Of a stretch of DNA of 43,700 nucleotides, positions 28,132 to 36,852 are shown in pieces. The notes under the pieces were generated by a model, which ran no database searches, was not told the DNA's origin, and saw nothing but the letters and a program-made list of their open reading frames with translations. A program made the position numbers and the translations under genes. Source of the DNA: a virus. The stretch lies in the IMG/VR virus record IMGVR_UViG_3300033153_004867, positions 1 to 43,700 of that record; one strand, 5' to 3'. Position 1 is the stretch's first letter. Each line of letters starts with the position of its first letter.

Positions 28132-30258
28132 GTGCCTAAGAAACTATCCCCCCAAGACAAGTTTCAATCAGGTGGTAAGCTAGACGACGAAATGGAGTCT
28201 TTGTTTATTTCATCTTACTACGATAAATCATACCAATTCCCATATAACCCCGACCACCTTTGCCCCTCAAATAATTATTCTATCTACGATGAGATGCGGA
28301 GAGACGACCAGATTAAGGCTGTTCTTAGAATTAAGAAATCGCTCATAACTGGCAACGGGTATAAGATTGTATGCGAGAACGAAGAAATCAAAGAGTATGT
28401 AGAGGAAAATCTTAGAACACTTAACGAAGATTCGATAGAAGAGACATTTGAAGAAACTGTTTACGATATGTTATCGGCATTTGATTACGGATTTTCGCTT
28501 ACGGAAGCGATTTATAAAATAGAACATGGAAAGTATTTGCTTGATAAGTTAAGAGTGCGCCCACCTCACTCATTCACATTTGAAATAGATAAATACGGAA
28601 CAGTAACCGAAATTACACAGCAAGGCGATGATTTACTTAAATTTGAACCTAGTAAGTTTGTTCATTATGCGCATCAAATGGAGTTTGGCAATCCTTATGG
28701 GCTTAGCGATTTACAATCTGCTTATCTGCCTTGGAAGATTAAGAAATTCTTTGTCAAGATGTGGGCTAAATATGGTGAGAGATTTGGCACGCCTACGGTT
28801 CATGGTAAATTCGAAGATAATGCTAATAAAGAAGATATAAAAGCATTTTTAGACATAATGAGGTCAATGCAGAATAATACTGTATTGGCGACTCCCAAGA
28901 GTGCAGAAATAGAGTTTATCTTTGCCGGGAAAGAAGCAAGCGATTTATATGATAACGCTATTGATAAATTTAATCTATGGATTGCAAGGTCTGTTCTTGT
29001 TCCTGACTTGCTTGGCTTATCTGGCAGTAAAACAGAGGGTGGCTCTTACGCATTAGGTGATAAACAATTTAAATTATTCTTTGGTACAGTTAGGAAAGAG
29101 TCGCAATTACTATCTAAGAAAATAACACGGCGTATAATTCAACCAATGGTTAAAGCTAATTGGGGCGATATTAAATGTGAGTTTGAGTTCTTGCCTTATT
29201 CAGATGAAGATGAAAACGAGTTATCTAAAATGTGGCTAGAGGCTTTAAAGGTAGGGGCGTGGCAACCTACTGATGATGAGATTAACAATTTTAGGCGGAT
29301 AGTTAAATATCCAGAGGGTGAGATAATTAGAATTGAAAAGCAACCCATGATAGAGGCCAAAGAAGATAACCCTCTCCCACATAAGAAAAAAGAAGAGAAA
29401 GAAGAAAAGAAGTTTGTTAAGAAAGACGAAATGACATCTTACGAAAAGAAGATGGATTTTAAGCGAATAGAAAGTGATTTAAACAAAGCCGATAAATCCA
29501 TAACCGCTAAATTGACTAAAGTTACAGATAAGATGATTAATAGTCTTAGTAAACAAATTGAAAGTAAAGATATAATAACAGATTTTAAACCTAAAGAGAT
29601 AAACAAATTAAAAGTGCCTTATCAGAAAGAAATGAACAAGGTATTTACTAATTCCTATACCGAGTTGTTTCATGATGCTTTTAATACTGCACAGAAAGAG
29701 TTGTTTCCTAATGGCGATAAGAATTTCACAGATGCCGAGTTACTGCCGGAAGAATTTATCGAGATTATAGAAATAGAGAGTTTTACAAATGTAGGTGATT
29801 ATTCTACGGGGTTAATAAAAAAAGCCACTAACGCCTTAAATACGGGCATTAAAAACGGTGTCTCGCAATCTGTCATAGTAGCCGATATAATGAAAATATC
29901 CAAAGCGTATTCATCCACTTGGGTCAATGCTGTTGTCAGAACTAGGACAAATAGCGTTTATAACTCTGCTAGAAAAATATATTGGGAGACAGACCCTCTC
30001 GCTAGTCAGATAGTAGAGGCTTATCAATTCTCTGCGATACTTGATTCAAGAACTTCGGTGGTATGTGATGACCTTAATGGCAATAAATATAAAAAAGGCG
30101 ATTATATAGATAGAATAACACCTCCGCTTCATATTAATTGTAGAAGCCAATTGGTACCTATTACAAAATTTGAAGATTACAAAGTAGACAAGCAAATACC
30201 CATTTCTAAATTACAGAAAGAAGGTGGAATGTTGATATATGAGGAGAAAGACAAATGA
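28132..30258 (+). CDS. Portal (DUF935) fused to MuF head morphogenesis domain
   Basis: 708 aa, GTG start at 28132. Residues 1-420 are a DUF935 (Mu gp29-like) portal: MRRDDQIKAVLRIKKSLITGNGY, FDYGFSLTEAIYKI, RPPHSFTF, KFVHYAH and NPYGLSDLQSAY. A charged linker (about 405-450) leads to a C-terminal MuF/SPP1 gp7-like domain: RTRTNSVYNSARKIYW, AILDSRTSVVCDDLNG and ITPPLHINCRSQLVP. In Mu these are separate genes (29 and 30). The portal forms the DNA entry pore; MuF acts in early head assembly. Confidence 0.88.
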   Translation: MPKKLSPQDKFQSGGKLDDEMESLFISSYYDKSYQFPYNPDHLCPSNNYSIYDEMRRDDQIKAVLRIKKSLITGNGYKIVCENEEIKEYVEENLRTLNEDSIEETFEETVYDMLSAFDYGFSLTEAIYKIEHGKYLLDKLRVRPPHSFTFEIDKYGTVTEITQQGDDLLKFEPSKFVHYAHQMEFGNPYGLSDLQSAYLPWKIKKFFVKMWAKYGERFGTPTVHGKFEDNANKEDIKAFLDIMRSMQNNTVLATPKSAEIEFIFAGKEASDLYDNAIDKFNLWIARSVLVPDLLGLSGSKTEGGSYALGDKQFKLFFGTVRKESQLLSKKITRRIIQPMVKANWGDIKCEFEFLPYSDEDENELSKMWLEALKVGAWQPTDDEINNFRRIVKYPEGEIIRIEKQPMIEAKEDNPLPHKKKEEKEEKKFVKKDEMTSYEKKMDFKRIESDLNKADKSITAKLTKVTDKMINSLSKQIESKDIITDFKPKEINKLKVPYQKEMNKVFTNSYTELFHDAFNTAQKELFPNGDKNFTDAELLPEEFIEIIEIESFTNVGDYSTGLIKKATNALNTGIKNGVSQSVIVADIMKISKAYSSTWVNAVVRTRTNSVYNSARKIYWETDPLASQIVEAYQFSAILDSRTSVVCDDLNGNKYKKGDYIDRITPPLHINCRSQLVPITKFEDYKVDKQIPISKLQKEGGMLIYEEKDK

Positions 30259-30653
30259 AAAAAATATTAGCTTTTATGATTTTAATGGTAGCGATTACGA
30301 GTGTGTCTCGTTCGGCTCCATTGCAAAGTAGGGCAACGATTCAAGGTGTGAATGAGACTTTAGGTGTAAGTGCTTCTACTTCATCTTGGACAGCTGTTCC
30401 CTCTACCTCTACGGTTGACACTTCACGAGGTGGGTTATTTTTATTTAATCCAACTGGAAACAATGCTACTTTTAATGTGGTTATGTCTACGAACACATCT
30501 GTTTCATCCTCGACCAATACTGTAACGGTTGAATTAACGACTGGCGCAGGTGTTTATCTCGACATAAGTGGATATACTTATGCGTTTGTTGTATCTAAAC
30601 ACACCTCGGCAGAAACAATCTACTATCAAGAAATTAAACTAGAGAGGGATTAA
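30255..30653 (+). CDS. Secreted-type Ser/Thr-rich protein
   Basis: 132 aa. Sec-like signal peptide (MKKILAFMILMVAITSVSRSAP) followed by a beta-rich Ser/Thr/Asn domain (STVDTSRGGLFLFNPTGNNA, VVMSTNTSVSSSTNTVTVEL). ATGA overlap with the portal gene. A signal peptide on a gene inside the head module is unusual. Could be a surface or capsid decoration protein; no family assigned. Confidence 0.65.
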   Translation: MKKILAFMILMVAITSVSRSAPLQSRATIQGVNETLGVSASTSSWTAVPSTSTVDTSRGGLFLFNPTGNNATFNVVMSTNTSVSSSTNTVTVELTTGAGVYLDISGYTYAFVVSKHTSAETIYYQEIKLERD

Positions 30654-30654
30654 C

Positions 30655-31536
30655 ATGAAATTATTATTGCCAATCCTTTTATTTTTAGCATCAACTACAT
30701 CGGCAGTCGAGCCAATAATTTATTATAACAGTTACGATACTAGATTTATCAATGCATCTGGTGATGAAACTAAGACTGGCAAATTAACCATTGAAGGGCA
30801 GTTAAAAGTTGAAACGACTATTTATCCCGTTGGGCATTTTGTAAGAAATACTGCTTTAACAGGTGGGGCCTTTGGAACTAATACAGGAGTAGCTTCCGGG
30901 TTTTTACTTGAAACAGTGTCATCCGGTGATATGACCGATGGTTTTGGTGGTGGGTTTGTTTTTGCCATAAAAGACAATGCCGCAGTTCAGAGAGTCATTG
31001 CGAAAATGTATGCCCGTAGAGATGGTGCAGATGCCGCTGGTATGCTTGAATTTTGGACCGGAACAAGCGGTTTAACTCCTACAATGGCATTAAGAGCAAG
31101 TGGAAAAATTGGAATTGGAACATCTGCACCATCAGCGTATTTCCATATACAAACACCATCCGGAATAGACAGCAAAACTGAATATTCTCTTAAAATATCA
31201 AGTGGTGATGAAACATCTGTTTTTGGTATACATCCCGACGGACATATTTCAATATATGGAGCAGATGCAACACTCGGAACTTGCACAAATGGAACAATCG
31301 TGGGGCATGATACTGCAGGAAAAATAACTTTTAGCGGAGCGAATAATTCTTGTGCAGTTGTATTTGGAACTGAATTTGATAATGTTCCTGTTTGTGTTTT
31401 AACAGGAAAATTGACCGCTTTTAATGAAACACCAACATTATCAGCAGAGGCGACGACTGGCATAACAATAGAACCAGCAACAGGTTCTTGGGAAAGTGGA
31501 GATGCTATTAATTTTATTTGTTTAGGTTCTCACTAG
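30655..31536 (+). CDS. Secreted-type fibre-like protein
   Basis: 293 aa. Signal peptide (MKLLLPILLFLASTTSAVE), then ETKTGKLTIEGQLKV, a Gly-rich middle, and LRASGKIGIGTSAPSAYFHI, the G-I-G-T-x-x-P block found in phage fibres and bacterial surface proteins. The C-terminal part (VPVCVLTGKL, ESGDAINFICLGSH) is beta-rich. Likely a surface-exposed fibre or adhesin; the head-module position and export signal are odd. Confidence 0.68.
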   Translation: MKLLLPILLFLASTTSAVEPIIYYNSYDTRFINASGDETKTGKLTIEGQLKVETTIYPVGHFVRNTALTGGAFGTNTGVASGFLLETVSSGDMTDGFGGGFVFAIKDNAAVQRVIAKMYARRDGADAAGMLEFWTGTSGLTPTMALRASGKIGIGTSAPSAYFHIQTPSGIDSKTEYSLKISSGDETSVFGIHPDGHISIYGADATLGTCTNGTIVGHDTAGKITFSGANNSCAVVFGTEFDNVPVCVLTGKLTAFNETPTLSAEATTGITIEPATGSWESGDAINFICLGSH

Positions 31537-31545
31537 GAGATAATC

Positions 31546-32595
31546 ATGAAAACATTTGACATTTTAGATAAAGTTATATTTTCAGTTGGTACTTGGAACG
31601 GCGATAAGTACACCGAAGCTATGCTTGACGATATTATCAAGGCTTATAATGATACGAGGGGTATCCTTCGCCCGCCAATCAAACTAGGGCATAGTGCCGA
31701 CCAGAAATTAACTAAAGGCATGCCTGCCATAGGTTGGGTTGATAATCTTAGAAAAGTAGGCAATGACATAGTAGCAGATTTTAAAAAAATACCTAAGAAA
31801 ATATATGACTTAGTTGATGTCGGGGCGTATAGAACTGTATCATCTGAATTTTGGAAAAATGCGACAATAAACGGAAAGAAATATGCCTATATATTTAAGG
31901 GATTAGCCTTTCTTGGTGCAGAGTTGCCGGGCGTTGATACTGTAGATGATATTATAAATATGTACGAAGTTGACGATAAAACAGAAGTCAAGATTTATGA
32001 AGTAGAAGTAAAAAACGAAACAAAACCCGAAGTAAAAAATAACGAGAAATCGGAGGACAAGGAAATGAACGAAAAAGAAATAGAGGAGTTGAACAAAAGA
32101 GTAGCCGATTTGGAAGCGACAAATAAAACCGCCTCCGAAAAATATGCTACGGATAAAGAAGTTTGGGGAAATGAAAAGAAAGAACTTGAAACTAAGAACA
32201 CCGAAACGGAAACTAAGTATCAAGAACTTGAAAATGAGAAGAAAGAGGTTGAGGCTGAAAAAGTCAAAGCTGATTTTACTTCTAAAATAGACAAACTTAT
32301 TGAGGATAAAAAAGTATTACCAGCTCATAAAGAGAAAATACTTACTTTTATGCTTGATATGCCCGTAGGAAAAAACTTTAAAGAGGGCGACGAAGAAGTA
32401 TCTTACAGCGATATGCTTGTAAAGATATTTTCTGAAATGCCTGAATTAAATATAAATACTGACGAGAATAGCGAAGCCGGAAAGAATCAAGTTAAAGATG
32501 AAGAAGCTATGATTGTTGAGTATGCAAAAGAAAATAAGATGACTTATAAAAAAGCTCTTATTGAACTTGCAAAAGATAAAAAAATAAAAGGATAG
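31546..32595 (+). CDS. Mu I-like prohead protease/scaffold
   Basis: 349 aa. N-terminal 150 residues match Mu gpI-type proteases: RPPIKLGHSADQKL, PAIGWVDNLRKVGNDIVADF, VGAYRTVSSEFW. A Glu/Lys-rich coiled-coil linker follows (about 150-245), then a C-terminal scaffold part (VLPAHKEKILTFMLDMP, KALIELAKDKKIKG). The protease matures the procapsid and the C-terminal half guides shell assembly. An internal start at 32065 probably makes the scaffold alone. Confidence 0.85.
   Translation: MKTFDILDKVIFSVGTWNGDKYTEAMLDDIIKAYNDTRGILRPPIKLGHSADQKLTKGMPAIGWVDNLRKVGNDIVADFKKIPKKIYDLVDVGAYRTVSSEFWKNATINGKKYAYIFKGLAFLGAELPGVDTVDDIINMYEVDDKTEVKIYEVEVKNETKPEVKNNEKSEDKEMNEKEIEELNKRVADLEATNKTASEKYATDKEVWGNEKKELETKNTETETKYQELENEKKEVEAEKVKADFTSKIDKLIEDKKVLPAHKEKILTFMLDMPVGKNFKEGDEEVSYSDMLVKIFSEMPELNINTDENSEAGKNQVKDEEAMIVEYAKENKMTYKKALIELAKDKKIKG
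32065..32595 (+). CDS. Nested scaffold protein (internal start)
   Basis: 176 aa in frame within the protease gene. ATG 32065 is preceded by CGGAGGACAAGGAA, the best ribosome-binding site in this region, and opens with MNEKEIEELNKRVADLE, the start of the coiled coil. This mirrors Mu I/Z and lambda C/Nu3, where the scaffold is made from an internal start of the protease gene. Confidence 0.6.
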   Translation: MNEKEIEELNKRVADLEATNKTASEKYATDKEVWGNEKKELETKNTETETKYQELENEKKEVEAEKVKADFTSKIDKLIEDKKVLPAHKEKILTFMLDMPVGKNFKEGDEEVSYSDMLVKIFSEMPELNINTDENSEAGKNQVKDEEAMIVEYAKENKMTYKKALIELAKDKKIKG

Positions 32596-32630
32596 TTGAG
32601 TAACCCTCACTAACTTACAAGGAGAAATAT

Positions 32631-33023
32631 ATGGCTTATGCAGACGAAGGAAAAGTAATTTCCCTAAAAGCGGGGGATACTATAACATCAGGAATAGCCC
32701 TTTACATGTCAGCCGCAAATACTGTGGCTATCGCAGTCACTTCTAGTGTTGCGATTATCGGTATTTCAGGTAATTATGCTGACTCAGGTGCGAGTGTTCC
32801 TGTTATCGTAGATGGTGTTGCAAAATGTGTGTGCAACGCATCTATTGGTTTTGGTGATTTGGTCGGACTTGCCACGGATGCCGCTGGCAAAGTTAAATCC
32901 CTTAACGGAATCAACAATACCGCTTCCACAATGATACCTTTAATCGGTATCGCTTTGGAAACTGGTACATCTACATCACTAATCCCTGTTGCCCTTCAAT
33001 TGGGCAATTCGGTGTTAAGGTAA
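32631..33023 (+). CDS. Capsid decoration protein, DUF2190-like
   Basis: 130 aa, small beta-rich protein: EGKVISLKAGDTITSGIALYM, GDLVGLATDAAGKVKSL and IGIALETGTSTSLIPVAL. Pattern and position (between scaffold and capsid genes) fit DUF2190/head-decoration proteins that cap the capsid surface. AAGGAG upstream. Confidence 0.72.
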   Translation: MAYADEGKVISLKAGDTITSGIALYMSAANTVAIAVTSSVAIIGISGNYADSGASVPVIVDGVAKCVCNASIGFGDLVGLATDAAGKVKSLNGINNTASTMIPLIGIALETGTSTSLIPVALQLGNSVLR

Positions 33024-33035
33024 AGGAGATAACTA

Positions 33036-33959
33036 ATGCCTGATTCAAATAAACTACATCAAAATAAAGTACTTGAAGGTGTGAGTGTTCGATACAAAAA
33101 TAGCGATTTTATTGCTGATAAAGTATCTCCCACCTTAAATGTAAAAAAAGACTCTGACGATTATTTTGTTTATTCAAAAGATAATTTCAGAATAGATGAG
33201 ACGGCTCGTGCCAATGGTGCGGAAGCTCACAGAACTACTTGGGATGTGAGTACAGCTTCCTATGTATTAAAAGACCATGCTCTTAAAGACATTGTAACTG
33301 ATAAAGACAGAAGTAATGCGGATGTTCCTTTAAGTTTGGACGCTGACACGACCGAGTATCTTACGGAAAAAGTCAAACTCAAACAAGAGTATGATTTAAT
33401 TGAGAAAATCCACACTAATGGTAACTGGTCGAATGAAAGTTCACTCGCCGCCACTGGTGCGTGGAGTGCTAATACGACTGTATCAAATCCCATACTTGCC
33501 ATAGATAGCGCAACCTCAACGATTCTTAAATCATGTGGTAAAATGCCTAATATGGCAGTTATGAACTTTGAGACTTTCTTAGCCGCTAAAGAGCATGTCT
33601 CAATAGTGGATAAGTATAAGTATACTTCTGCGGAGTCAATCACAGAAAATATGCTTGCTAAAGCGTTCAGCATTGATGAGGTTCATGTTTCTAAAGCTGT
33701 CTATGATAGCTCTTTAGAAGGCATCGCCGCTTCGATGGCGTTCTTAATGACCGATGTTTGTTTTGTCGGTTATGTGGATAAATCACCCGGTAAGAAGAAA
33801 ATCTCTGCCTTCATGACTTTCGAGAACAACAATGTTCCTAAAGTTAAAAAATGGAGAGAAGAAAGAAATGCTGGTGATATGATTGAAGTCGCTCGCAAAT
33901 ATTCACATGTAGTGCCTGCTAGTGACGCAGGTTACTTGATAGTAGACACAATTCAGTAA
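33036..33959 (+). CDS. Major capsid protein
   Basis: 307 aa. Position after decoration protein and before DUF1320 plus the motif set (FIADKVSPTLNVKKDSDDY, YSKDNFRIDETARANGAEA, DVPLSLDADTTEYL, KSPGKKKISAFMTFE) match Mu/related HK97-fold capsid proteins of the E/T type. No cleaved delta domain is apparent. AAAGGAG upstream. A strong hairpin lies after the gene. Confidence 0.83.
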   Translation: MPDSNKLHQNKVLEGVSVRYKNSDFIADKVSPTLNVKKDSDDYFVYSKDNFRIDETARANGAEAHRTTWDVSTASYVLKDHALKDIVTDKDRSNADVPLSLDADTTEYLTEKVKLKQEYDLIEKIHTNGNWSNESSLAATGAWSANTTVSNPILAIDSATSTILKSCGKMPNMAVMNFETFLAAKEHVSIVDKYKYTSAESITENMLAKAFSIDEVHVSKAVYDSSLEGIAASMAFLMTDVCFVGYVDKSPGKKKISAFMTFENNNVPKVKKWREERNAGDMIEVARKYSHVVPASDAGYLIVDTIQ

Positions 33960-33972
33960 AAATTAACATATA

Positions 33973-34004
33973 GGGGGGGAGTAGGTTCCTGTTCTTGCTC
34001 CCCC
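33973..34004 (+). promoter_or_regulatory. GC-rich hairpin after capsid gene
   Basis: A G7 run plus AG (33973-33981) pairs with CTCCCCC (33998-34004) as a 7-bp stem over a 16-base loop. No U-run follows, so it is more likely an mRNA-stabilising or partial attenuation hairpin that keeps capsid message abundant relative to genes downstream. Confidence 0.45.
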
Positions 34005-34025
34005 GCCTAAATCACAGGAGGATGT

Positions 34026-34349
34026 ATGCCAAGATGGCCCGGAAAAGGAGAAGAAGCAGAAGCAAAGAAAGTATCAGGTCTTAACAAAATGGTTGGATTC
34101 ACGACAACAAAAGAATTGCCAGAGTGTAAGACAAGAGTAAATAAGCAAGGAGTAAAGATGTTTGCAAAGTACGGAGAACCTAGATATTTACTTCAAAGAA
34201 TAGATGGTGGGTTTTCATTCAGGAAGATATATAAAAAGGTAAATTCTGTTGTAACAAGAGGAATAATAGTTTACAAGAGAAAACTACCTAAACACATGAA
34301 AGAAGTACAAAGGTTAAAAGCCGCAGGAATACCGATAATAGGAGATTAA
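34026..34349 (+). CDS. Hypothetical head-region protein
   Basis: 107 aa with CAGGAGG upstream. Basic, N-terminal PRWPGKGEEAEAKK, middle AKYGEPRYLLQRIDGGFSF, C-terminus RLKAAGIPIIGD. No family recognised; position between capsid and DUF1320 suggests a head or connector role. Confidence 0.6.
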   Translation: MPRWPGKGEEAEAKKVSGLNKMVGFTTTKELPECKTRVNKQGVKMFAKYGEPRYLLQRIDGGFSFRKIYKKVNSVVTRGIIVYKRKLPKHMKEVQRLKAAGIPIIGD

Positions 34350-34353
34350 GACT

Positions 34354-34839
34354 ATGGGAGAATTTGCCACCACAACATCACTAAGTGAATTAATGCCTTT
34401 TACATTAAAGGGCAATACGACATCTGCTGATGCTGTTGGCACAGCGATATTCTCTCGACATATAGATAGGGCGGAGGCGGTCATCAATGGTTATATTGCA
34501 TCACGATATGCGCTTCCGCTCTCTCCTGTTCCGCCTGCAATACGCACAATAGCCGAGGACATAGCGTGTTACAATTATATTCGTGCTGTCTATGTTCAAG
34601 ACGGCGAAAGGGAAAACAACTACCTGCAGGCATTTAAAGACGGAATAGATATGCTCAAAGATATTCAGAAAGGAGATATTCAATTAAGCAATACTGATGG
34701 TTCATTAGTAACACCTCTTTCTTCTTCGAGGTATAAATCAAGCACAGAAGATTACACGCCTATATTTGATTTAGACGATGATAAGAATTGGGATTTAGGT
34801 TCTACAAGGGCCGATGATATTGCGGATGGCAGGGGATAA
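34354..34839 (+). CDS. DUF1320-like head-tail adaptor
   Basis: 161 aa. HIDRAEAVINGYIASRYALPLSPVPPAIRTIAEDIACYNYIRA is the DUF1320 (Mu gp36) signature; such proteins form the adaptor ring on the portal. Last residues are acidic and variable. Its stop overlaps the next ATG by one base. Confidence 0.85.
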   Translation: MGEFATTTSLSELMPFTLKGNTTSADAVGTAIFSRHIDRAEAVINGYIASRYALPLSPVPPAIRTIAEDIACYNYIRAVYVQDGERENNYLQAFKDGIDMLKDIQKGDIQLSNTDGSLVTPLSSSRYKSSTEDYTPIFDLDDDKNWDLGSTRADDIADGRG

Positions 34840-35354
34840 TGGCTAAAGCATTAATAAAATTTGATAGCTTACCTTGGAAACACTTTATAAAAAGGGCTTT
34901 TGATAGAAGCATAAATAATGCTTCATTATTAAAATTAGCATTTATGACTTATGGTTTCGCTGATATAGACGACCATTTTGAGAAACAAATGGGGCCTAAA
35001 AAAAAGTGGAAAAAAAGAACGCCCGCAACAAATAAACAATATGACAGAATTAGAAGTGGAAAAGGGAAAGCACCGCTCACATCAAGGGCGCAATATAATT
35101 CTTCAAATAAGATTCTACAAATGACAGGAAAATTAAGGCAGTCTATTTTGCCAGAAAGTATAAGGCAAGTTGGAAGAAATAGTATTAGGATATTTTCAAA
35201 CGACGACCATTCAAAGATACACGATATGGGTGGAAAATTTAAAGCATGGGGGCATGAAGCAAAAATGCCTAAAAGGAAATTCATGTGGGCTAGTAAATCA
35301 GCAAAAGAAAAAATGCAAGATATGATGGTAAGGATTATATTACATGGGGCTTGA
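34839..35354 (+). CDS. Phage virion morphogenesis protein (Mu gpG-like)
   Basis: 171 aa. Contains KKKWKKRTPATNKQYD, ILQMTGKLRQSILP, IRIFSNDDHSKIHDMGG and PKRKFMWAS, the pattern of Phage_tail_S/Mu gpG virion-morphogenesis proteins that join tail to head. Overlaps the next gene by 11 bases. Confidence 0.8.
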   Translation: MAKALIKFDSLPWKHFIKRAFDRSINNASLLKLAFMTYGFADIDDHFEKQMGPKKKWKKRTPATNKQYDRIRSGKGKAPLTSRAQYNSSNKILQMTGKLRQSILPESIRQVGRNSIRIFSNDDHSKIHDMGGKFKAWGHEAKMPKRKFMWASKSAKEKMQDMMVRIILHGA

Positions 35355-35847
35355 TTATAACGCAAATTTAAAAGCTATTCAGGATATATTTATTGCCGCC
35401 AATACAACGACTGCTACAGTAGATTTAAGTGGTGGTTTATCGACTAGAATAGACAATTTGAATATAAGAGTAGCAGATATAGACACCGTTTCACTTCGGG
35501 CGCAAGATTTCCCCTTATTATTTATAAGGGTATCGGACAAAGAAGAAAGTTTTGAAACACTAGGCAGGACTGGATTAAGCCGAAACACTAAATCAGCAGT
35601 TGTAAGATATGATTTGGTCGGAATGGCTAGGAAAGACGGCGCACATACCACTAATGACGATTTAAGCACAGAGGTAAATCAATTCGCACAAAATATAGAA
35701 GGAGTAATGCGAGAGAATGATACTTTATCAGGCACAGCATTATGGGCTAATACACCATCAACCACATTCACAGGTGCATTTGAGAATGGTGGAATTTGGA
35801 TAAAGGGGGTGCTCGTAAATTTAGAAGCGAAGCATTTTTTTAAGTAA
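35344..35847 (+). CDS. Tail terminator-like protein
   Basis: 167 aa. N-terminal LKAIQDIFIAANTTT, middle RAQDFPLLFIRVSDKEES and a C-terminal beta segment (NGGIWIKGVLVNLEAKHF). Size and position between head-tail joining and tail-tube genes match tail-completion/terminator proteins of siphoviruses. No unique motif. Confidence 0.65.
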   Translation: MGLDYNANLKAIQDIFIAANTTTATVDLSGGLSTRIDNLNIRVADIDTVSLRAQDFPLLFIRVSDKEESFETLGRTGLSRNTKSAVVRYDLVGMARKDGAHTTNDDLSTEVNQFAQNIEGVMRENDTLSGTALWANTPSTTFTGAFENGGIWIKGVLVNLEAKHFFK

Positions 35848-35883
35848 GAAGTAAATAACAGGAAAACAGGAGAGTAAAAAATT

Positions 35884-36852
35884 ATGAAGAAATTGAATTA
35901 TTCAGATGTCAAAAAGCAAAGCGAGGCTGTCTATAAGCAGTTTGGCGAATCTATGTGGAAACCTTACGCTAATGAGAATCACAGGCTTAAAAGATGTGAT
36001 TGTAAAGAGTTTGAGAATAGCGGATTAGGCAAGACACTAGTATTAGTCGCTATGGGAGCGAGTCTTGAGAACGATATAGAAGAACTTAAAAAAAATAGGG
36101 AGAAATACGATATTTTAACTTGTGACAAAGGATTCGGTGTTTTATTGGAACATGGAATAAAGGCGGATTTTGTTAATATAGCCGATTGCCAGATACCTTA
36201 TAAATGGCTTGAGAAATATATAGACGAAACCGAAGATGTCGCCTTAATTTCTACTATATATGCTAATCCCGACTGGACATCTCGCTGGAAAGGCAAAAGA
36301 TATTTCTACATGAACAAAGATGCTATTAAAAGCGAGAAGCATTTTAGCCACTTATTCCCAAATGCAAGAACAATCCCTGCTTCCAGTAATGTCGGTAATG
36401 CGATGTTAGTTTTTATGACTGGTTGTGATAACGGTCAAGCAAATTGGGCTGGGTATGATAGATATGTACTTTTAGGATATGATTTTTGTTGGTTGCCGGA
36501 AGGAAATTATTACGCTTTTAATAACCCGAAACCCAAAAGGTCATATATGCACCATTTAACTAGGATTTTATCAGACGGAACAGTAATTTTCAGCTCGCAA
36601 AACCTTAATTTCTCAGCTGATTGGTTGAGAATGTATATCAAGGGATATAAACTACCTGTTATAGATTGTTCGGGTGGGATGTTAGAGATTAACCAGAAAG
36701 TTAAATTTAGCGAAGTAGTTAGTAAAATTAATTCAAATTATAAGGCGATTGAACTTGTTAGAAATAAATATGACAAATTAAAATTGTCTTTTATAAATCA
36801 TAATAAATATATGCAAGACTTTAATAAGTCAAGGGAGGCGTTATGGCAATAG
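35884..36852 (+). CDS. DUF115/Maf-like glycosyltransferase-type protein
   Basis: 322 aa. LVLVAMGASLENDIEEL (53-67), DILTCDKGFGVLLEHGIKADFVNIADCQ (76-103), ASSNVGNAM and YVLLGYDFCW follow the DUF115/MptE-like pattern shared by motility-associated (Maf) glycosyltransferases, which attach CMP-pseudaminic or CMP-legionaminic acid to flagellin. It lies between the tail terminator and tail tube genes and overlaps the tube gene by 10 bases, so it is made together with the tube. A virion-protein target is the natural guess. The broader DUF115 family also has other enzymes. Confidence 0.75.
   Translation: MKKLNYSDVKKQSEAVYKQFGESMWKPYANENHRLKRCDCKEFENSGLGKTLVLVAMGASLENDIEELKKNREKYDILTCDKGFGVLLEHGIKADFVNIADCQIPYKWLEKYIDETEDVALISTIYANPDWTSRWKGKRYFYMNKDAIKSEKHFSHLFPNARTIPASSNVGNAMLVFMTGCDNGQANWAGYDRYVLLGYDFCWLPEGNYYAFNNPKPKRSYMHHLTRILSDGTVIFSSQNLNFSADWLRMYIKGYKLPVIDCSGGMLEINQKVKFSEVVSKINSNYKAIELVRNKYDKLKLSFINHNKYMQDFNKSREALWQ

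Noticed and set aside
30987-31463. Minus-strand open frame of 158 codons
   Set aside because: Antisense to the fibre-like gene with signal peptide; no ribosome-binding site and breaks the strand order.
28132-35354. Transposable Mu-like phage
   Set aside because: Only the head module is Mu-like; no MuA/MuB-type transposase or end repeats were seen in the closed circle.
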